Positions 42,374-52,286 of a DNA stretch of 64,000 bases are shown here, piece by piece. The translations under genes were made by a program, and so were the position numbers. Origin of the DNA: Metalysinibacillus saudimassiliensis (lineage in GTDB: Bacteria; Bacillota; Bacilli; Bacillales_A; Planococcaceae); the NCBI GenBank assembly GCA_000935965.1, contig LN483075.1, positions 1-64,000 of the forward strand. Direction: 5' to 3'. Below the pieces are notes generated by a model. That model ran no database searches, was not told the DNA's origin, and was given only the letters and a program-made list of their open reading frames with translations. Each line of letters begins with the position of its first letter. Position 1 is the first letter of the stretch.

Positions 42374-43573
42374 TTATGTTAATTCAATTTGTTTTGTTTC
42401 CTTACCTAATATAACCAGCACAACAACGCCGAGTAAAATGGCGCCACAAAAAATTGTAAATACCATACTAATATCATAACCACGAGCTAACATCGAACCA
42501 ACGAGTAATGGCCCAAAAATACCGCCAATACGTCCACTAGCTGCCGCTAAGCCTGCACCAGTCCCACGTATTACTGTAGGGTATTGCTCAGGTGTATAAG
42601 CATAAAGTGCTCCCCATGCACCTAAATTAAAGAAGGATAAAAACATACCCGCAATTATTAAGGTAGTTGCTGTTTCTGCATTACCAAAAACAACTGCACT
42701 AATGGCAGTGCCTATTAGATAGGTAGCAAGTACAAATTTCCTTCCTACTTTTTCGATTAGCCAAGCTGCAGTAAAATAACCTGGTAATTGTGCTAGTGTC
42801 ATGATTAACACATATTTAAAACTCGAAATTAAATCAAAACCTTTACCCATCATTACACTTGGTAACCATAGGAACATACCATAATACGAAAACACAACCG
42901 CAAACCATACTACCCAAAGCACAAAAGTTTGACGTGCATGCTCTTTTGACCAAACCTCTTTAATATTTTGCCATGCACTACGATTAGTATTTGCCTTCGC
43001 CGTAAACTGCGGGGAATCTGGTAAATTCCAGCGTAAGTAAATCGCATAAAAAGCGGGTAACGCTGTTAAAATTAAAGCTACACGCCATCCATACGTTGGG
43101 ATAATGAAGAAAGAAATTAATGCTGCAACTAACCAGCCTGCTGCCCAAAAACTTTCGAGCAATACTACCATTTTGCCTCGTTCTTTAGCATCGACACTTT
43201 CTGCTACTAAAGTAGAAGCCACCGGTAACTCTCCCCCTAGCCCCATACCTACAAAAAAGCGCAGTAGTAAAAAGATAGCAAGTGTTGACGTAAAGGCCGA
43301 CAGCCCGCTCGCTACAGAAAATAAAATCAGCGTTGCCATAAAAATATGTTTGCGCCCAACTTTATCTGCTAGTACGCCAAAAACCACAGCTCCTACCGCC
43401 ATACCAATAGAGTTGACACTACCTATCCATCCCATTTCGGTTGGTGTTAATGCCCAGTCAGCTGCAAGCGCTGCAATAACAAAGGATAATATCCCAACAT
43501 CCATTGCATCAAACATCCAGCCTACCCCTGCAATCCCTAGTAGTTTGCGTTTTGAAATTGTTTGTTTTTTCAT
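42374..43573 (-). CDS. niaP: Niacin transporter NiaP, major facilitator superfamily
   Basis: MFS importer of 399 residues with twelve membrane spans. It is close to B. subtilis NiaP (YceI) along its length, for instance GWMFDAMDVGILSFVIAAL, FVGMGLGGELPVASTLVAE, FSYYGMFLWLPSVM and GAWGALYAYTPEQYPTVIR. Imported nicotinate feeds NAD salvage. A CTGTCTTGTCAG sequence at 43584-43595, overlapping the ribosome-site region, could be a NiaR-type operator; I am not sure of that consensus. Confidence 0.88.
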   Translation of the reverse strand: MKKQTISKRKLLGIAGVGWMFDAMDVGILSFVIAALAADWALTPTEMGWIGSVNSIGMAVGAVVFGVLADKVGRKHIFMATLILFSVASGLSAFTSTLAIFLLLRFFVGMGLGGELPVASTLVAESVDAKERGKMVVLLESFWAAGWLVAALISFFIIPTYGWRVALILTALPAFYAIYLRWNLPDSPQFTAKANTNRSAWQNIKEVWSKEHARQTFVLWVVWFAVVFSYYGMFLWLPSVMMGKGFDLISSFKYVLIMTLAQLPGYFTAAWLIEKVGRKFVLATYLIGTAISAVVFGNAETATTLIIAGMFLSFFNLGAWGALYAYTPEQYPTVIRGTGAGLAAASGRIGGIFGPLLVGSMLARGYDISMVFTIFCGAILLGVVVLVILGKETKQIELT

Positions 43574-43783
43574 GTTAATTCTCCTGTCTTGTCAGTATAT
43601 TTTACACTATACGCTTCTTTTTTTTCGCTGACAATGGTGGTATCTTACAAAAGTCATGTGAATTTAACACATTGTTGCGACAATTTGTTGTATCCTATTG
43701 TATATAAGGGCTATTTACGTTAGAATGTCCTGTATACAAAAACAACTGTTCATCACAAGAGAACATTAAGGAGCTCGTTAGCT

Positions 43784-44836
43784 ATGTGGAAAGGTTTAAT
43801 CGAAGAATATAAAAATTATTTACCTGTAACAGAAAATACACCAGCACTAACTCTAAATGAAGGTAACACACCGTTAATTCATTTAGTAAATTTATCAAAA
43901 GAGTTAGGCATCGAACTATACGGAAAAATCGAAGGCGCTAACCCAACAGGTTCATTTAAAGACCGCGGCATGGTTTTTGCAGTAGCAAAAGCTATTGAAG
44001 ACGGTAGTAAATGTGTAATCTGTGCATCAACTGGTAATACATCTGCAGCAGCAGCGGCTTATGCTACACGTGCTGGTATCCAATCAATCGTTGTTATTCC
44101 TAAAGGTAAAGTAGCGCTTGGTAAATTAGCACAAGCTACAATGTATGGCGCTAAAATTATTGAGATTGATGGCAACTTTGACGATGCACTTAACATCGTA
44201 CGTCAAGTAAGTGAAACATCACCTGTTGCACTTGTTAACTCAGTAAACCCTTACCGTATTGAAGGTCAAAAAACAGCATCATTTGAAATTGTTGATGCAC
44301 TTGGTAAAGCACCAGACTATTTATGTATCCCTGTTGGTAATGCTGGTAACATTACAGCTTATTGGAAGGGCTTTAAAGAATATAATGAGGCTAAACAATG
44401 TGGTACACCAAAAATGTACGGCTTTGAGGCTGAGGGCGCTGCTGCTATCGTAACAGGTCAACCAATTGCACAACCTGAAACAGTAGCTACAGCTATCCGT
44501 ATCGGTAACCCAGCGAGCTGGTCATTAGCTGAAGCTGCTCGTGACGAGTCAGGCGGTATTATTGACGCAGTAACAGATGCTGAAATCATCGAAGCTTATA
44601 AAATGGTTGCTAGTAAAGAAGGTATCTTCGTAGAGCCAGGTTCGGCAGCATCATTAGCAGGTGTCATTAAATCTGTTAAAGCAGGTAAAATCGAAAAAGG
44701 CGCACAAGTTGTTACTGTATTTACAGGTAATGGACTTAAAGACCCTGACACAGCAATGGACGTATCAACAGTTGAGGTTAAATCACTGAAAAACGATGAA
44801 GCTGAAATTCGCACTTACATCGAGGGCGTACTATGA
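43784..44836 (+). CDS. thrC: Threonine synthase ThrC
   Basis: PLP enzyme that converts O-phosphohomoserine to threonine; 350 residues, the short bacterial type. PLP lysine is in [11 protein letters not shown] (about residue 60), phosphate loop [13 protein letters not shown] near 185, and the C-terminal [13 protein letters not shown] motif near 283-295. AAGGAG lies 11 bases before ATG. The stop overlaps the thrB start (ATGA). The gene hom, often first in this operon, is not here. The 210 bases between niaP and thrC hold the two divergent promoters, which I cannot place with confidence. Confidence 0.95.
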   Translation: MWKGLIEEYKNYLPVTENTPALTLNEGNTPLIHLVNLSKELGIELYGKIEGANPTGSFKDRGMVFAVAKAIEDGSKCVICASTGNTSAAAAAYATRAGIQSIVVIPKGKVALGKLAQATMYGAKIIEIDGNFDDALNIVRQVSETSPVALVNSVNPYRIEGQKTASFEIVDALGKAPDYLCIPVGNAGNITAYWKGFKEYNEAKQCGTPKMYGFEAEGAAAIVTGQPIAQPETVATAIRIGNPASWSLAEAARDESGGIIDAVTDAEIIEAYKMVASKEGIFVEPGSAASLAGVIKSVKAGKIEKGAQVVTVFTGNGLKDPDTAMDVSTVEVKSLKNDEAEIRTYIEGVL

Positions 44837-45723
44837 GTCAATGGCGCATCACTGTGCCAGGCAGTACAGCTAACCTAGGCCCAGGCTTCGACTCAATCGG
44901 GCTTGGCTTAGCACTGTACTTAACGCTGGACGTAAGTTTACAAGATAAGTGGGAAATTATTCACCTTGATGAAAATGGTCCTTCTGATTTTATACTGAAG
45001 GATCACCTAGTTTATAAAATCGCTAAAATGACTGCAGACAAGTACAATGTAACACTACCTGCTTGCCGCGTAGAAATGGCAAGTGAGTTACCATTAGCAC
45101 GTGGCTTAGGCAGTAGTGCTGCTGCAATCGTAGCAGGTATTGAGCTAGCCAATCAGCTCTGTGATTTACAGCTTAGCACACAAGATAAACTCGATTTATC
45201 CTCTGCAGTCGAGGGTCACCCTGATAATGCTACAGCTTCTGTTTTAGGTGGGCTAACTATTTCTAGTATGCAAACTGAAGACACAACTGATACATTGCAT
45301 ATTAATGGTATTGATGCGGCATTTGTCGTCTATATCCCAAATGTTGAACTAAAAACTGCAGACGCGCGTTCTGTGCTTCCTGAAAAGTTTTTACGCGGTT
45401 ATGCGGTCACAGCGAGTGCCAATGCAAATATGCTAGCAGCCTCTTTAATGGTAAAGGATTTTGAGCGTGCAGGACGCTATATGGAACTCGATAAATTTCA
45501 TGAACCTTACCGTGCAACGCTAATCCCTAACTTTGCTGATATTAAACAAACTGCTAAAGAATACGGTGCTTACGGTACTGCGTTAAGTGGAGCGGGGCCT
45601 ACGATGATTTCAATAGTACCAAGTACTGGTGCTGAAGACTTTGCACAAAAAATGCAACAAGCTTTCCCTAAACATCGTGTGATTTTAACAAAAGCAGATG
45701 AACATGGTATTCGTGTAAACTAA
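44833..45723 (+). CDS. thrB: Homoserine kinase ThrB
   Basis: GHMP-family kinase of 296 residues that makes O-phosphohomoserine, the ThrC substrate. Motif 1 [19 protein letters not shown] is at residues 8-26, the ATP-binding [19 protein letters not shown] at about 86-104, and motif 3 [13 protein letters not shown] near 250-262. It overlaps thrC by four bases. Confidence 0.96.
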   Translation: MSQWRITVPGSTANLGPGFDSIGLGLALYLTLDVSLQDKWEIIHLDENGPSDFILKDHLVYKIAKMTADKYNVTLPACRVEMASELPLARGLGSSAAAIVAGIELANQLCDLQLSTQDKLDLSSAVEGHPDNATASVLGGLTISSMQTEDTTDTLHINGIDAAFVVYIPNVELKTADARSVLPEKFLRGYAVTASANANMLAASLMVKDFERAGRYMELDKFHEPYRATLIPNFADIKQTAKEYGAYGTALSGAGPTMISIVPSTGAEDFAQKMQQAFPKHRVILTKADEHGIRVN

Positions 45724-45752
45724 AAAAGAGGCATTGCGTAAATTCGCAATGC
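45722..45752. terminator. Bidirectional terminator after thrB
   Basis: AAAAAGAGGCATTGCG with CGCAATGCCTCTTTTT around a six-base loop. It serves thrB and the convergent PAP2 gene. Confidence 0.9.
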
Positions 45753-45759
45753 CTCTTTT

Positions 45760-46362
45760 TTATTGACGTTTAATTACACGCTCACGGTACTCGTACCAAA
45801 ATACACTTAGCATAAACCAAGCAAAACCTAAACTAAAGCCACCTAGCACATCAGAGCCAAAATGACGGCTCTCAGCAATGCGTGATAAACCAATTAATAT
45901 CGTTAAGATAACTGCCCCTAGCCATACGATATACGCACGCTTTTGAGATGTTGTATAATGTGAAAAAATATACGCTAAGGTAAATAAATAAATAATGCCG
46001 CCCATCGAATGTCCCGACGGAAAACTAAATGATGATAATTGCTCAAGGCGCTCCGGTCTTGGACGGTGTATCACATACTTAAAAGCTTGATTTAACACCA
46101 TACCACCCGCGTTAGCAATGAGCACAAAAAACATCGCGCGGTAATTTTTACGTAACCATAAAAAGACCATTAATAGTGCAACTATAATTACTACAAACAT
46201 AGGCTCACCAATATAATGAAATACAGCAAGTAGCTGATTGCCCTTAAACCAATGAGCTGCTGTAGTATCCAATTGTAAAATTGCATCGCTCTGTAAGTTT
46301 AACCATATCGCAATAAAAGCGAGTAATCCTACGCCACCTAAGGCATAAGCCGTTTTTTTCAT
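45760..46362 (-). CDS. PAP2-family membrane phosphatase
   Basis: Integral membrane lipid phosphatase of 200 residues, probably acting on phosphatidic acid or undecaprenyl pyrophosphate outside the membrane. The three active-site motifs are present: KYVIHRPRP (about 91-99), FPSGHSMG (about 110-117) and SRIAESRHFGSD (about 160-171, SRx5Hx3D). Six hydrophobic spans. It stands alone between two terminators. Confidence 0.9.
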   Translation of the reverse strand: MKKTAYALGGVGLLAFIAIWLNLQSDAILQLDTTAAHWFKGNQLLAVFHYIGEPMFVVIIVALLMVFLWLRKNYRAMFFVLIANAGGMVLNQAFKYVIHRPRPERLEQLSSFSFPSGHSMGGIIYLFTLAYIFSHYTTSQKRAYIVWLGAVILTILIGLSRIAESRHFGSDVLGGFSLGFAWFMLSVFWYEYRERVIKRQ

Positions 46363-46404
46363 TCTCTCAACTCCTCTACCTTAGTATACCCGTTTTTTTT
46401 GCAC

Positions 46405-46441
46405 AAAAATAGGCATCCCACTTGTGTGGAATGCCTATTTT
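46405..46441 (-). terminator. Terminator of yclNOPQ
   Basis: AAAATAGGCATTCCAC with GTGGGATGCCTATTTT (one mismatch) on the minus strand, then TG and a later T run. Confidence 0.75.
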
Positions 46442-46446
46442 ACTAC

Positions 46447-47439
46447 TTAGAATGCTGCATCGATTGCTTTTACTTTTTCTAATTCAGATACTAAACCGCC
46501 ACCTGATAAGTACCAGACTGTTGGGTCTAAGTAATAAATATCTTCGTTTTGTGCAGCTGTTGTTTTGCTGACAATTTTATTCTCGATTGCTTCTGCAGTT
46601 TTTGATTCTTCACCAATTGCTGCATCACGGTCGATAACGAATAAGATGTCTGGGTTTTTGTCTAAAATGTACTCAAATGATACTGAGTCACCATGACCTT
46701 CTACTTTAATGTTTTCGTCTACTGCTGGTACACCGTAAACATCATGTACTACACCAAAACGTCCACCAGGACCATAAGCGAATAACTCACCAGCTGAACC
46801 TAATGTTACTAATGCTTTTTTATCTGTTGCTTTTGCTTTTTCTTGTAATGCTGCTACTGCTGCATCAAACTCTGCTAATTTTTCTGTTACGATATCTTCA
46901 TTACCAAAGATTTTACCTGCTAATTCTGAGTTAGCTTTAAAAGATTTAACATAGTCTGTGTTGTCTAAACCAATATAAACTGTCGGTGCAATTTTGCTTA
47001 ATTCTTCGTATGCATCACCTTGACGACCTGAGATAAAGATTACGTCCGGTTTCATTGTTGCAATTTTTTCGAAGTCTGGTTCTTTTAAAGCACCTAAATC
47101 TTCGTATTTATCATCTGCATATTTGTTTAAATAAGAAGGTAATACTTTTTTAGAAACAGCTGTTACTTCAACACCTAATGTATCTAATGTATCAAGGAAA
47201 CCATAATCAAATACTGCTACTTTTTCTGGCATTTTATCTAATGTTACTTCTTTAAAACCATCTGGTTGTGCAATTGTTAATGGGTAAATGCCTGCGTCTT
47301 CTTCTTTTGCTGTTTCTTCTGCCGATTTGTCGGCGTCTTTTGAAGTATCTTCTTTTGCTTTATCTTCTTTATTACCACAAGCTGCTAGTACTAATACCAT
47401 CATCGCCATTAATAGCGTTAAAATCTTCCAATTTTTCAT
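46447..47439 (-). CDS. yclQ: Siderophore-binding lipoprotein YclQ
   Basis: Substrate-binding lipoprotein of 330 residues for a ferric catecholate siderophore importer; B. subtilis YclQ binds petrobactin. Lipobox LAAC with lipidated Cys21, then a charged Lys/Asp/Glu linker (22-48) and the two-lobed periplasmic-binding fold, with KVAVFDYGFLDTLDTLGVEV and KPDVIFISGRQGDAYEEL typical of the YclQ/FatB group. It is the last gene of the operon, 23 bases after yclP. Confidence 0.92.
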   Translation of the reverse strand: MKNWKILTLLMAMMVLVLAACGNKEDKAKEDTSKDADKSAEETAKEEDAGIYPLTIAQPDGFKEVTLDKMPEKVAVFDYGFLDTLDTLGVEVTAVSKKVLPSYLNKYADDKYEDLGALKEPDFEKIATMKPDVIFISGRQGDAYEELSKIAPTVYIGLDNTDYVKSFKANSELAGKIFGNEDIVTEKLAEFDAAVAALQEKAKATDKKALVTLGSAGELFAYGPGGRFGVVHDVYGVPAVDENIKVEGHGDSVSFEYILDKNPDILFVIDRDAAIGEESKTAEAIENKIVSKTTAAQNEDIYYLDPTVWYLSGGGLVSELEKVKAIDAAF

Positions 47440-47462
47440 TGTAAATGTAATCTCCTTTTAAG

Positions 47463-48224
47463 TTAAGAATTAAAGTATACACAGATGCGACAGCCATTTT
47501 GCTCTTGCACAGGGATATCCATGTCGTAAATATCCTTTAGTGCCTCTGAGTTAATGATGTCATGTGTAGGACCATCTTTTACAACACGTCCATCTTTTAG
47601 TGCTACGATACGATCCGAGTACACGGATGCAAAGTTAATGTCATGTAATACGATGACAACTGTTTTACCCAGCTCATCAACAAGCTTACGCAAAATCTTC
47701 ATAATTTGAACAGAGTGCTTCATATCTAAGTTGTTTAGTGGTTCGTCTAGTAAAATGTACTCTGTATCTTGTGCAATGACCATTGCGATAAATGCACGTT
47801 GTCGCTGACCACCTGATAATTCGTCTAAAAAATTATGCTGTAAATCTTCTAAATTCATGTACGTAAGGGCTTCGTCTACTTTTGCGTTATCCTCGTCATT
47901 TAAACGCCCCTTAGAGTAAGGGAAACGACCAAATGCTACTAGCTCACGAATCGTTAAACGAACGTTCATATAGTTAGATTGTTTTAAAATTGACACGCGT
48001 TTAGCAAACTCGTCGGATTTCCAACGACGAACATCTGCCTTATCAAGTAATACTTCACCTGTATCTGCGTTAAGCAGTCTACTTACCATTGAGAGCAATG
48101 TAGATTTACCAGCACCATTAGGACCAATGAATGATGTAATCATGCCTGGTTGAATATCTACTGTAACGTCCTCAACAACGGACTTGTTACCGTATTTTTT
48201 CGTAAGCTCTTTTACCTGAATCAT
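47463..48224 (-). CDS. yclP: Siderophore ABC transporter ATPase YclP
   Basis: FepC-like ATPase of 253 residues. Walker A GPNGAGKSTLL lies near residue 34, signature ELSGGQRQRAF near 136, Walker B YILLDEPLNNLD near 155, and H-loop IVLHDINFA near 190. It overlaps yclO by four bases. Confidence 0.95.
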   Translation of the reverse strand: MIQVKELTKKYGNKSVVEDVTVDIQPGMITSFIGPNGAGKSTLLSMVSRLLNADTGEVLLDKADVRRWKSDEFAKRVSILKQSNYMNVRLTIRELVAFGRFPYSKGRLNDEDNAKVDEALTYMNLEDLQHNFLDELSGGQRQRAFIAMVIAQDTEYILLDEPLNNLDMKHSVQIMKILRKLVDELGKTVVIVLHDINFASVYSDRIVALKDGRVVKDGPTHDIINSEALKDIYDMDIPVQEQNGCRICVYFNS

Positions 48225-49189
48225 TTTGCCGACCTACTTTCCTTCAATAATAAGTAAATAAAGTAAATACCACCGATAAAGTTAATAATTACGCTAAGCG
48301 TCGTGTTAAATGTAAACAAACGCTCTACTATAAACTGTCCACCTACTAATGCAACAATACTCATTAGCCCTGCACCAACGATTAATGTTTTATGCTTATA
48401 CGTTTCAAAAAATTGATACGATAAGTTGGCTACAATTAAACCGAAAAATGTAATAGGACCAACTAGTGCTGTAGATACAGCAATTAATACTGATGATAGT
48501 ACAAGCATCGTTTTAACGAGCTTGTCATATTGAACGCCGAGGTTAATCGCATTTTCGCGACCAAGCGTCATAACATCTAATGAGTTCATTAAGCGCCAGC
48601 CATAGATTAGCGTCACCGCAATAATCGCACCAGCGAACCATACAAGGTCACCATTTACGTTGTTAAAGCTCGCAAACATTTTGTTTTGTAAGCTTAAATA
48701 TTCGTTAGGATCAATAATTACCTGCATAAATGTTGTAATACTGCCTAAAAACGTGCCTGTAATCATACCTACTAATAATAAGAAGTAGATTGGACGTTTT
48801 CCCGCTTTAAATAATAAACGGTAAAATAATAAGGCAAAGACAACCATTGCTACTACTGCTATTGTAAAGTTTACGTATTTATTCATGACGAACATCGAAA
48901 CCCCGCCAAAGAAGAAGTAAATGCAAGTTTGAATAAGCATGTAGAGCGAATCTAGCCCCATAACGCTTGGCGTTAAAATGCGGTTATGTGTAATTGTTTG
49001 GAATATAACCGTCGAATACGCAATTGCCACACCTGTAAATGCCATTGCTACTACTTTAATGACACGTCGTGGTAGCGCATAATCATAGCTGCCATTTAAG
49101 CCATAAAAAATATACAGCAAGACGGATACTATTGCTAAGGCTACTAATACTATCATGCGAATTTTATTTGCTTTGACTCGATTAAGCAT
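48221..49189 (-). CDS. yclO: Siderophore ABC transporter permease YclO
   Basis: FecCD-family permease of 322 residues with about nine spans, for example VTLIYGWRLMNSLDVMTLGREN and the FFGLIVANLSYQFFETYKH coupling region. It pairs with YclN to form the membrane channel. It overlaps yclN by eight bases and yclP by four, so the operon is tightly coupled. Confidence 0.93.
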   Translation of the reverse strand: MLNRVKANKIRMIVLVALAIVSVLLYIFYGLNGSYDYALPRRVIKVVAMAFTGVAIAYSTVIFQTITHNRILTPSVMGLDSLYMLIQTCIYFFFGGVSMFVMNKYVNFTIAVVAMVVFALLFYRLLFKAGKRPIYFLLLVGMITGTFLGSITTFMQVIIDPNEYLSLQNKMFASFNNVNGDLVWFAGAIIAVTLIYGWRLMNSLDVMTLGRENAINLGVQYDKLVKTMLVLSSVLIAVSTALVGPITFFGLIVANLSYQFFETYKHKTLIVGAGLMSIVALVGGQFIVERLFTFNTTLSVIINFIGGIYFIYLLLKESRSAK

Positions 49190-50132
49190 ATGCTTTCCCC
49201 CTAAACAACATAATTAGGAAGATGGCACTTCCGATAACACCAACCGTTAAATTAATTGGTATTTCGTAAGGGTACTTAATCACGCGGCCTAAAATATCAC
49301 ATGCGAGTAAGAACGACATACCAAGTAGCGCAGTATGCGGGATTGTTTTGCTTAAATTATCGCCTTTAAAAATAGAAACGATATTTGGGATGATTAATCC
49401 TAAGAAAGGAATCATACCAACTGTTAGCACTACAGTTGTAGATACTAATGCTACTAGGATTAACCCTAGATTGACGATGCTCTTATACGATAAACCTAAG
49501 TTTTTCGCGAAGTCTTCGCCCATGCCTGCTACTGTAAAGCGCTGTGCATACACATACGACAAAATCAGTACAGGTAAACTAATGTAAAGTAGCTCATAGC
49601 GCCCTTGCATAATTAATGAAAAGTCGCCCATCAGCCATGCAGAGATATTTTGAATAATATCTGCACGATATGCAAAAAATGTCGTAATAGAAGATAAAAT
49701 GTTACCGAACATTAAACCAATGAGTGGGATAAAGACGGCATCTTTAAATTTAATACGATTTAAAATTTGCATAAATAAGAATGTGCCCGCTAAGGCAAAA
49801 ACAAAGGCAAACGATATTTTTTGAAAATAGGTTGCATTTGTAAAAAATAACATAGACATTAATATACCGAGTCTCGTCGCATCTAGCGTACCAGCCGTAG
49901 TTGGTGATACAAATTTATTGCGGCTTAGGCTCTGCATAATTAATCCAGCAATACTCATGCCTGCACCAGCTAATAAAATGGCCATTAAGCGTGGGATTCG
50001 GCTAATGTAAAAGATTTGTGCTTCTTCCGATTGAAAATCAAGTAAATCCTTTGGCGAAATGTTATACGCGCCAACAAATAAGGAAATGACCGCTAATACA
50101 ATCGTTATAGGTAATAGATATCTTATTTTCAT
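49182..50132 (-). CDS. yclN: Siderophore ABC transporter permease YclN
   Basis: FecCD-family permease of 316 residues, the first gene of the operon. FYISRIPRLMAILLAGAGMSIAGLIMQ (described as residues 43-69; the usual RxPR...GxxLxxxG motif) and GMIPFLGLIIPNIVSIFKGD near 245 are hallmarks. The longer frame begins upstream inside the Fur-box region; the ATG at 50132 (MKIRYLLP) follows GGGGATTATA and is the better start. Iron starvation should induce it through Fur. Confidence 0.93.
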   Translation of the reverse strand: MKIRYLLPITIVLAVISLFVGAYNISPKDLLDFQSEEAQIFYISRIPRLMAILLAGAGMSIAGLIMQSLSRNKFVSPTTAGTLDATRLGILMSMLFFTNATYFQKISFAFVFALAGTFLFMQILNRIKFKDAVFIPLIGLMFGNILSSITTFFAYRADIIQNISAWLMGDFSLIMQGRYELLYISLPVLILSYVYAQRFTVAGMGEDFAKNLGLSYKSIVNLGLILVALVSTTVVLTVGMIPFLGLIIPNIVSIFKGDNLSKTIPHTALLGMSFLLACDILGRVIKYPYEIPINLTVGVIGSAIFLIMLFRGKAYA

Positions 50133-50175
50133 TATAATCCCCGGTAGATTCATTTTTGTATGCAATGACAAGTCA

Positions 50176-50258
50176 GTGAAAATGATTATCATTACTTACG
50201 ATTTCAATTATAGCATGTTTATCACTTAGGTCAACAATAAGTGAGAATCATTATCACG
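50176..50258 (-). promoter_or_regulatory. yclNOPQ promoter with two Fur boxes
   Basis: On the minus strand, TTGACC (50234-50229), a 16-base spacer and TATAAT (50212-50207). One Fur box, TGAAAATGATTATCATTA in plus-strand view, covers 50177-50194 behind the start point. A second, GTGAGAATCATTATCAC, covers 50241-50257 just upstream of -35. Fur bound at both would enclose the promoter. Confidence 0.88.
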
Positions 50259-50341
50259 TTTTGCGAAATAAAAAAGAATTTCTTGCTTTATTAACAAAAT
50301 TAGCTACAAAGCGCGATATTCCATAAAGAAACCTTTTCCGT

Positions 50342-51448
50342 TTAAGTATAATTTCTCGTTGAAACGATATATTTCTGTAAGACTTTATCATTTAGCTCAT
50401 AGCCAATCCCCACTGTTTGAGGCACTTTAATTTGACCATCTATCATCTCTACTTGTGGCGAAATAATATCCTCCTGCCAGTAATGGGAGGAGCCAGAGGT
50501 ATCACCTGGTAAAGTAAACTGTGGCAATGAAGTGAGTGCTACATTATGAGCACGTCCAATACCCGCCTCTAGCATGCCACCACACCAAATGGCAACATTA
50601 TGCATAGCACAGTAATCATGGATTTTGCGAGCCTCCGTTAACCCACCTACGCGCCCAATTTTTACATTAATTATTTTACAACTGCCTAAGCTAATTGCCC
50701 GCTTAACATCTGCTAAAGAGTGAATGCTTTCATCTAAGCAAATGGGTGTTGAAAGCGCACGCTGTAATGTCGCATGCTCTACAATATCATCGTAAGCTAG
50801 TGGCTGCTCAATCATTAATAAGTTATAGCGATCGAGTTGCTGTAATAAGGCTGTGTCTTCTAATGTATAAGCCGCATTAGCATCTGCCATTAATGGCAGA
50901 TCAGGATATACCTCACGTATGGTACGAATTATATCCACATCAGCACCTGGTTTAATTTTAACTTTAATGCGTGCATAACCTTTTGACAGGGCTTGCGCTA
51001 TTGCTGTCAGTAAAGCCTCCTTTGTTGGCTGTAAACCAATAGCAATACCAACATCAATGGCTGTTCTTGTGCCGCCAAGCGCATGAGATAAGGACTGCTT
51101 AGTTTGTTGACAATAAATATCCCACATCGCTCCCTCAATGGCAGCTTTGGCCATATTATTCATACGAATGCTCGAAAACAGCTCGCTAACTTCATCAGGA
51201 TGTTGCAAAGTTTTGCCGATAAGCATAGGGATTAAAAAGTCTTCTAACATATGCCAGCAAGTTTTTACAGTTTCTTCGGTATACCAAGGCGCGACAAAGG
51301 CGACACATTCGCCGTAGCCAACTGTGCCGTCCTCGTCTGTCGCCTCTATAAGTAAAAATTCTTTTTCATTCATCGAGCCAAAACTCGTCGTGAAGGTAAA
51401 CTTCATCGGCATTTTAACATGATGAATGCGAACACTTTGTAGCTTCAA
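50342..51448 (-). CDS. N-acylamino acid racemase / o-succinylbenzoate synthase family enzyme
   Basis: Enolase-superfamily enzyme of 368 residues, muconate-lactonising subgroup. The KxK catalytic pair is Lys162/Lys164 (RIKVKIKPGAD). Metal ligands are in MADANAAY (Asp), MIEQPL (Glu) and CLDESI (Asp), with the second base in INVKIGRVGG. Sequence alone does not separate menaquinone o-succinylbenzoate synthase from N-succinylamino acid racemase, but the operon partners (acyltransferase and M20 deacylase) and the absence of other men genes favour the racemase. The TTG at 51446-51448 is the likely start, eight bases after AAGGAG; a GTG nine bases earlier overlaps that site. Confidence 0.85.
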   Translation of the reverse strand: MKLQSVRIHHVKMPMKFTFTTSFGSMNEKEFLLIEATDEDGTVGYGECVAFVAPWYTEETVKTCWHMLEDFLIPMLIGKTLQHPDEVSELFSSIRMNNMAKAAIEGAMWDIYCQQTKQSLSHALGGTRTAIDVGIAIGLQPTKEALLTAIAQALSKGYARIKVKIKPGADVDIIRTIREVYPDLPLMADANAAYTLEDTALLQQLDRYNLLMIEQPLAYDDIVEHATLQRALSTPICLDESIHSLADVKRAISLGSCKIINVKIGRVGGLTEARKIHDYCAMHNVAIWCGGMLEAGIGRAHNVALTSLPQFTLPGDTSGSSHYWQEDIISPQVEMIDGQIKVPQTVGIGYELNDKVLQKYIVSTRNYT

Positions 51449-51460
51449 TGTAAACACTCC

Positions 51461-52276
51461 TTATAGTGCGAGTATTGCGCGCTTAACTAGCACATAATGA
51501 TTCACATGCTCTGCTCCACGAATCACATCTACAATGGCATAGCCTTGCGCAAATAATGTGCGTAAAATTGTACGCATTTTATAGCGCCAATCTTCCGCAA
51601 GCTGTGGACTTTCGACTTTAAGTTTTTGGAAATACTGAGGTATTGCAACCGTATAAGCATCCTGCGTGTAGGCTTGTTCAGCATCAAAGCTTGTTAAGGC
51701 AGGTAAGCCTGCTGCTGTTACTTGCCAAGATACTACTGGTTTTGCTTCTTCTGCTAATTCTTCAATTACATCGTCGGCATGCGAGCGTTGTACCCACCAC
51801 TCTGCAACAATACGATCAGACGGTAAACCACTATTAAAGTAATCTTCTAGCTGTCCATAATAATTATTAACATACGTTTGGCTAATGGCGCCAAGCTTTG
51901 CAAAACCAAGTGTCGCATTCGTTGACTCTAGCGGGTCAAATACCCAACGAATTTCGTCATAGCCACGGTCTTTTGCGATTTGCTTTTGCTGATGCTTTAA
52001 TAACTCACCAATACCATGTTCGCGATAAATTTGCTTTACACCAAGCTTGTGAGAGTTAACATACATCTGCCCATCCTTAAAACCTATAAAGCTGTAGCTG
52101 AAGCCTATAAGCTCGCCTTGATAGTAAGCACCTAATAAAATACCACCATTTCGAATAGCACCAAGCGTTTGGTGTGTAGGTAATGCATCAGCCTCCCAAA
52201 TTTCCTTGTCGAGCACTTGTAACTGTTGTAATTGTTCTGCTGTTGTTAATTCTTTAACCTCAACTTGTTGTAACAT
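51461..52276 (-). CDS. GNAT-family N-acyltransferase of the D-amino-acid operon
   Basis: A 271-residue GNAT protein. The acetyl/acyl-CoA fold covers about 10-165, with the CoA-binding stretch VKQIYREHGIGELLKHQQK (about 80-98) and WVFDPLESTNATLGFAKLG near 111-129. Its long C-terminal part (165-271) has no known motif. In Geobacillus, a GNAT protein coded beside N-succinylamino acid racemase is reported as a succinyl-CoA:D-amino acid N-succinyltransferase, and the same role is inferred here. Its stop codon adjoins the racemase ribosome site. Confidence 0.75.
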   Translation of the reverse strand: MLQQVEVKELTTAEQLQQLQVLDKEIWEADALPTHQTLGAIRNGGILLGAYYQGELIGFSYSFIGFKDGQMYVNSHKLGVKQIYREHGIGELLKHQQKQIAKDRGYDEIRWVFDPLESTNATLGFAKLGAISQTYVNNYYGQLEDYFNSGLPSDRIVAEWWVQRSHADDVIEELAEEAKPVVSWQVTAAGLPALTSFDAEQAYTQDAYTVAIPQYFQKLKVESPQLAEDWRYKMRTILRTLFAQGYAIVDVIRGAEHVNHYVLVKRAILAL

Positions 52277-52286
52277 ATTACCCCTC

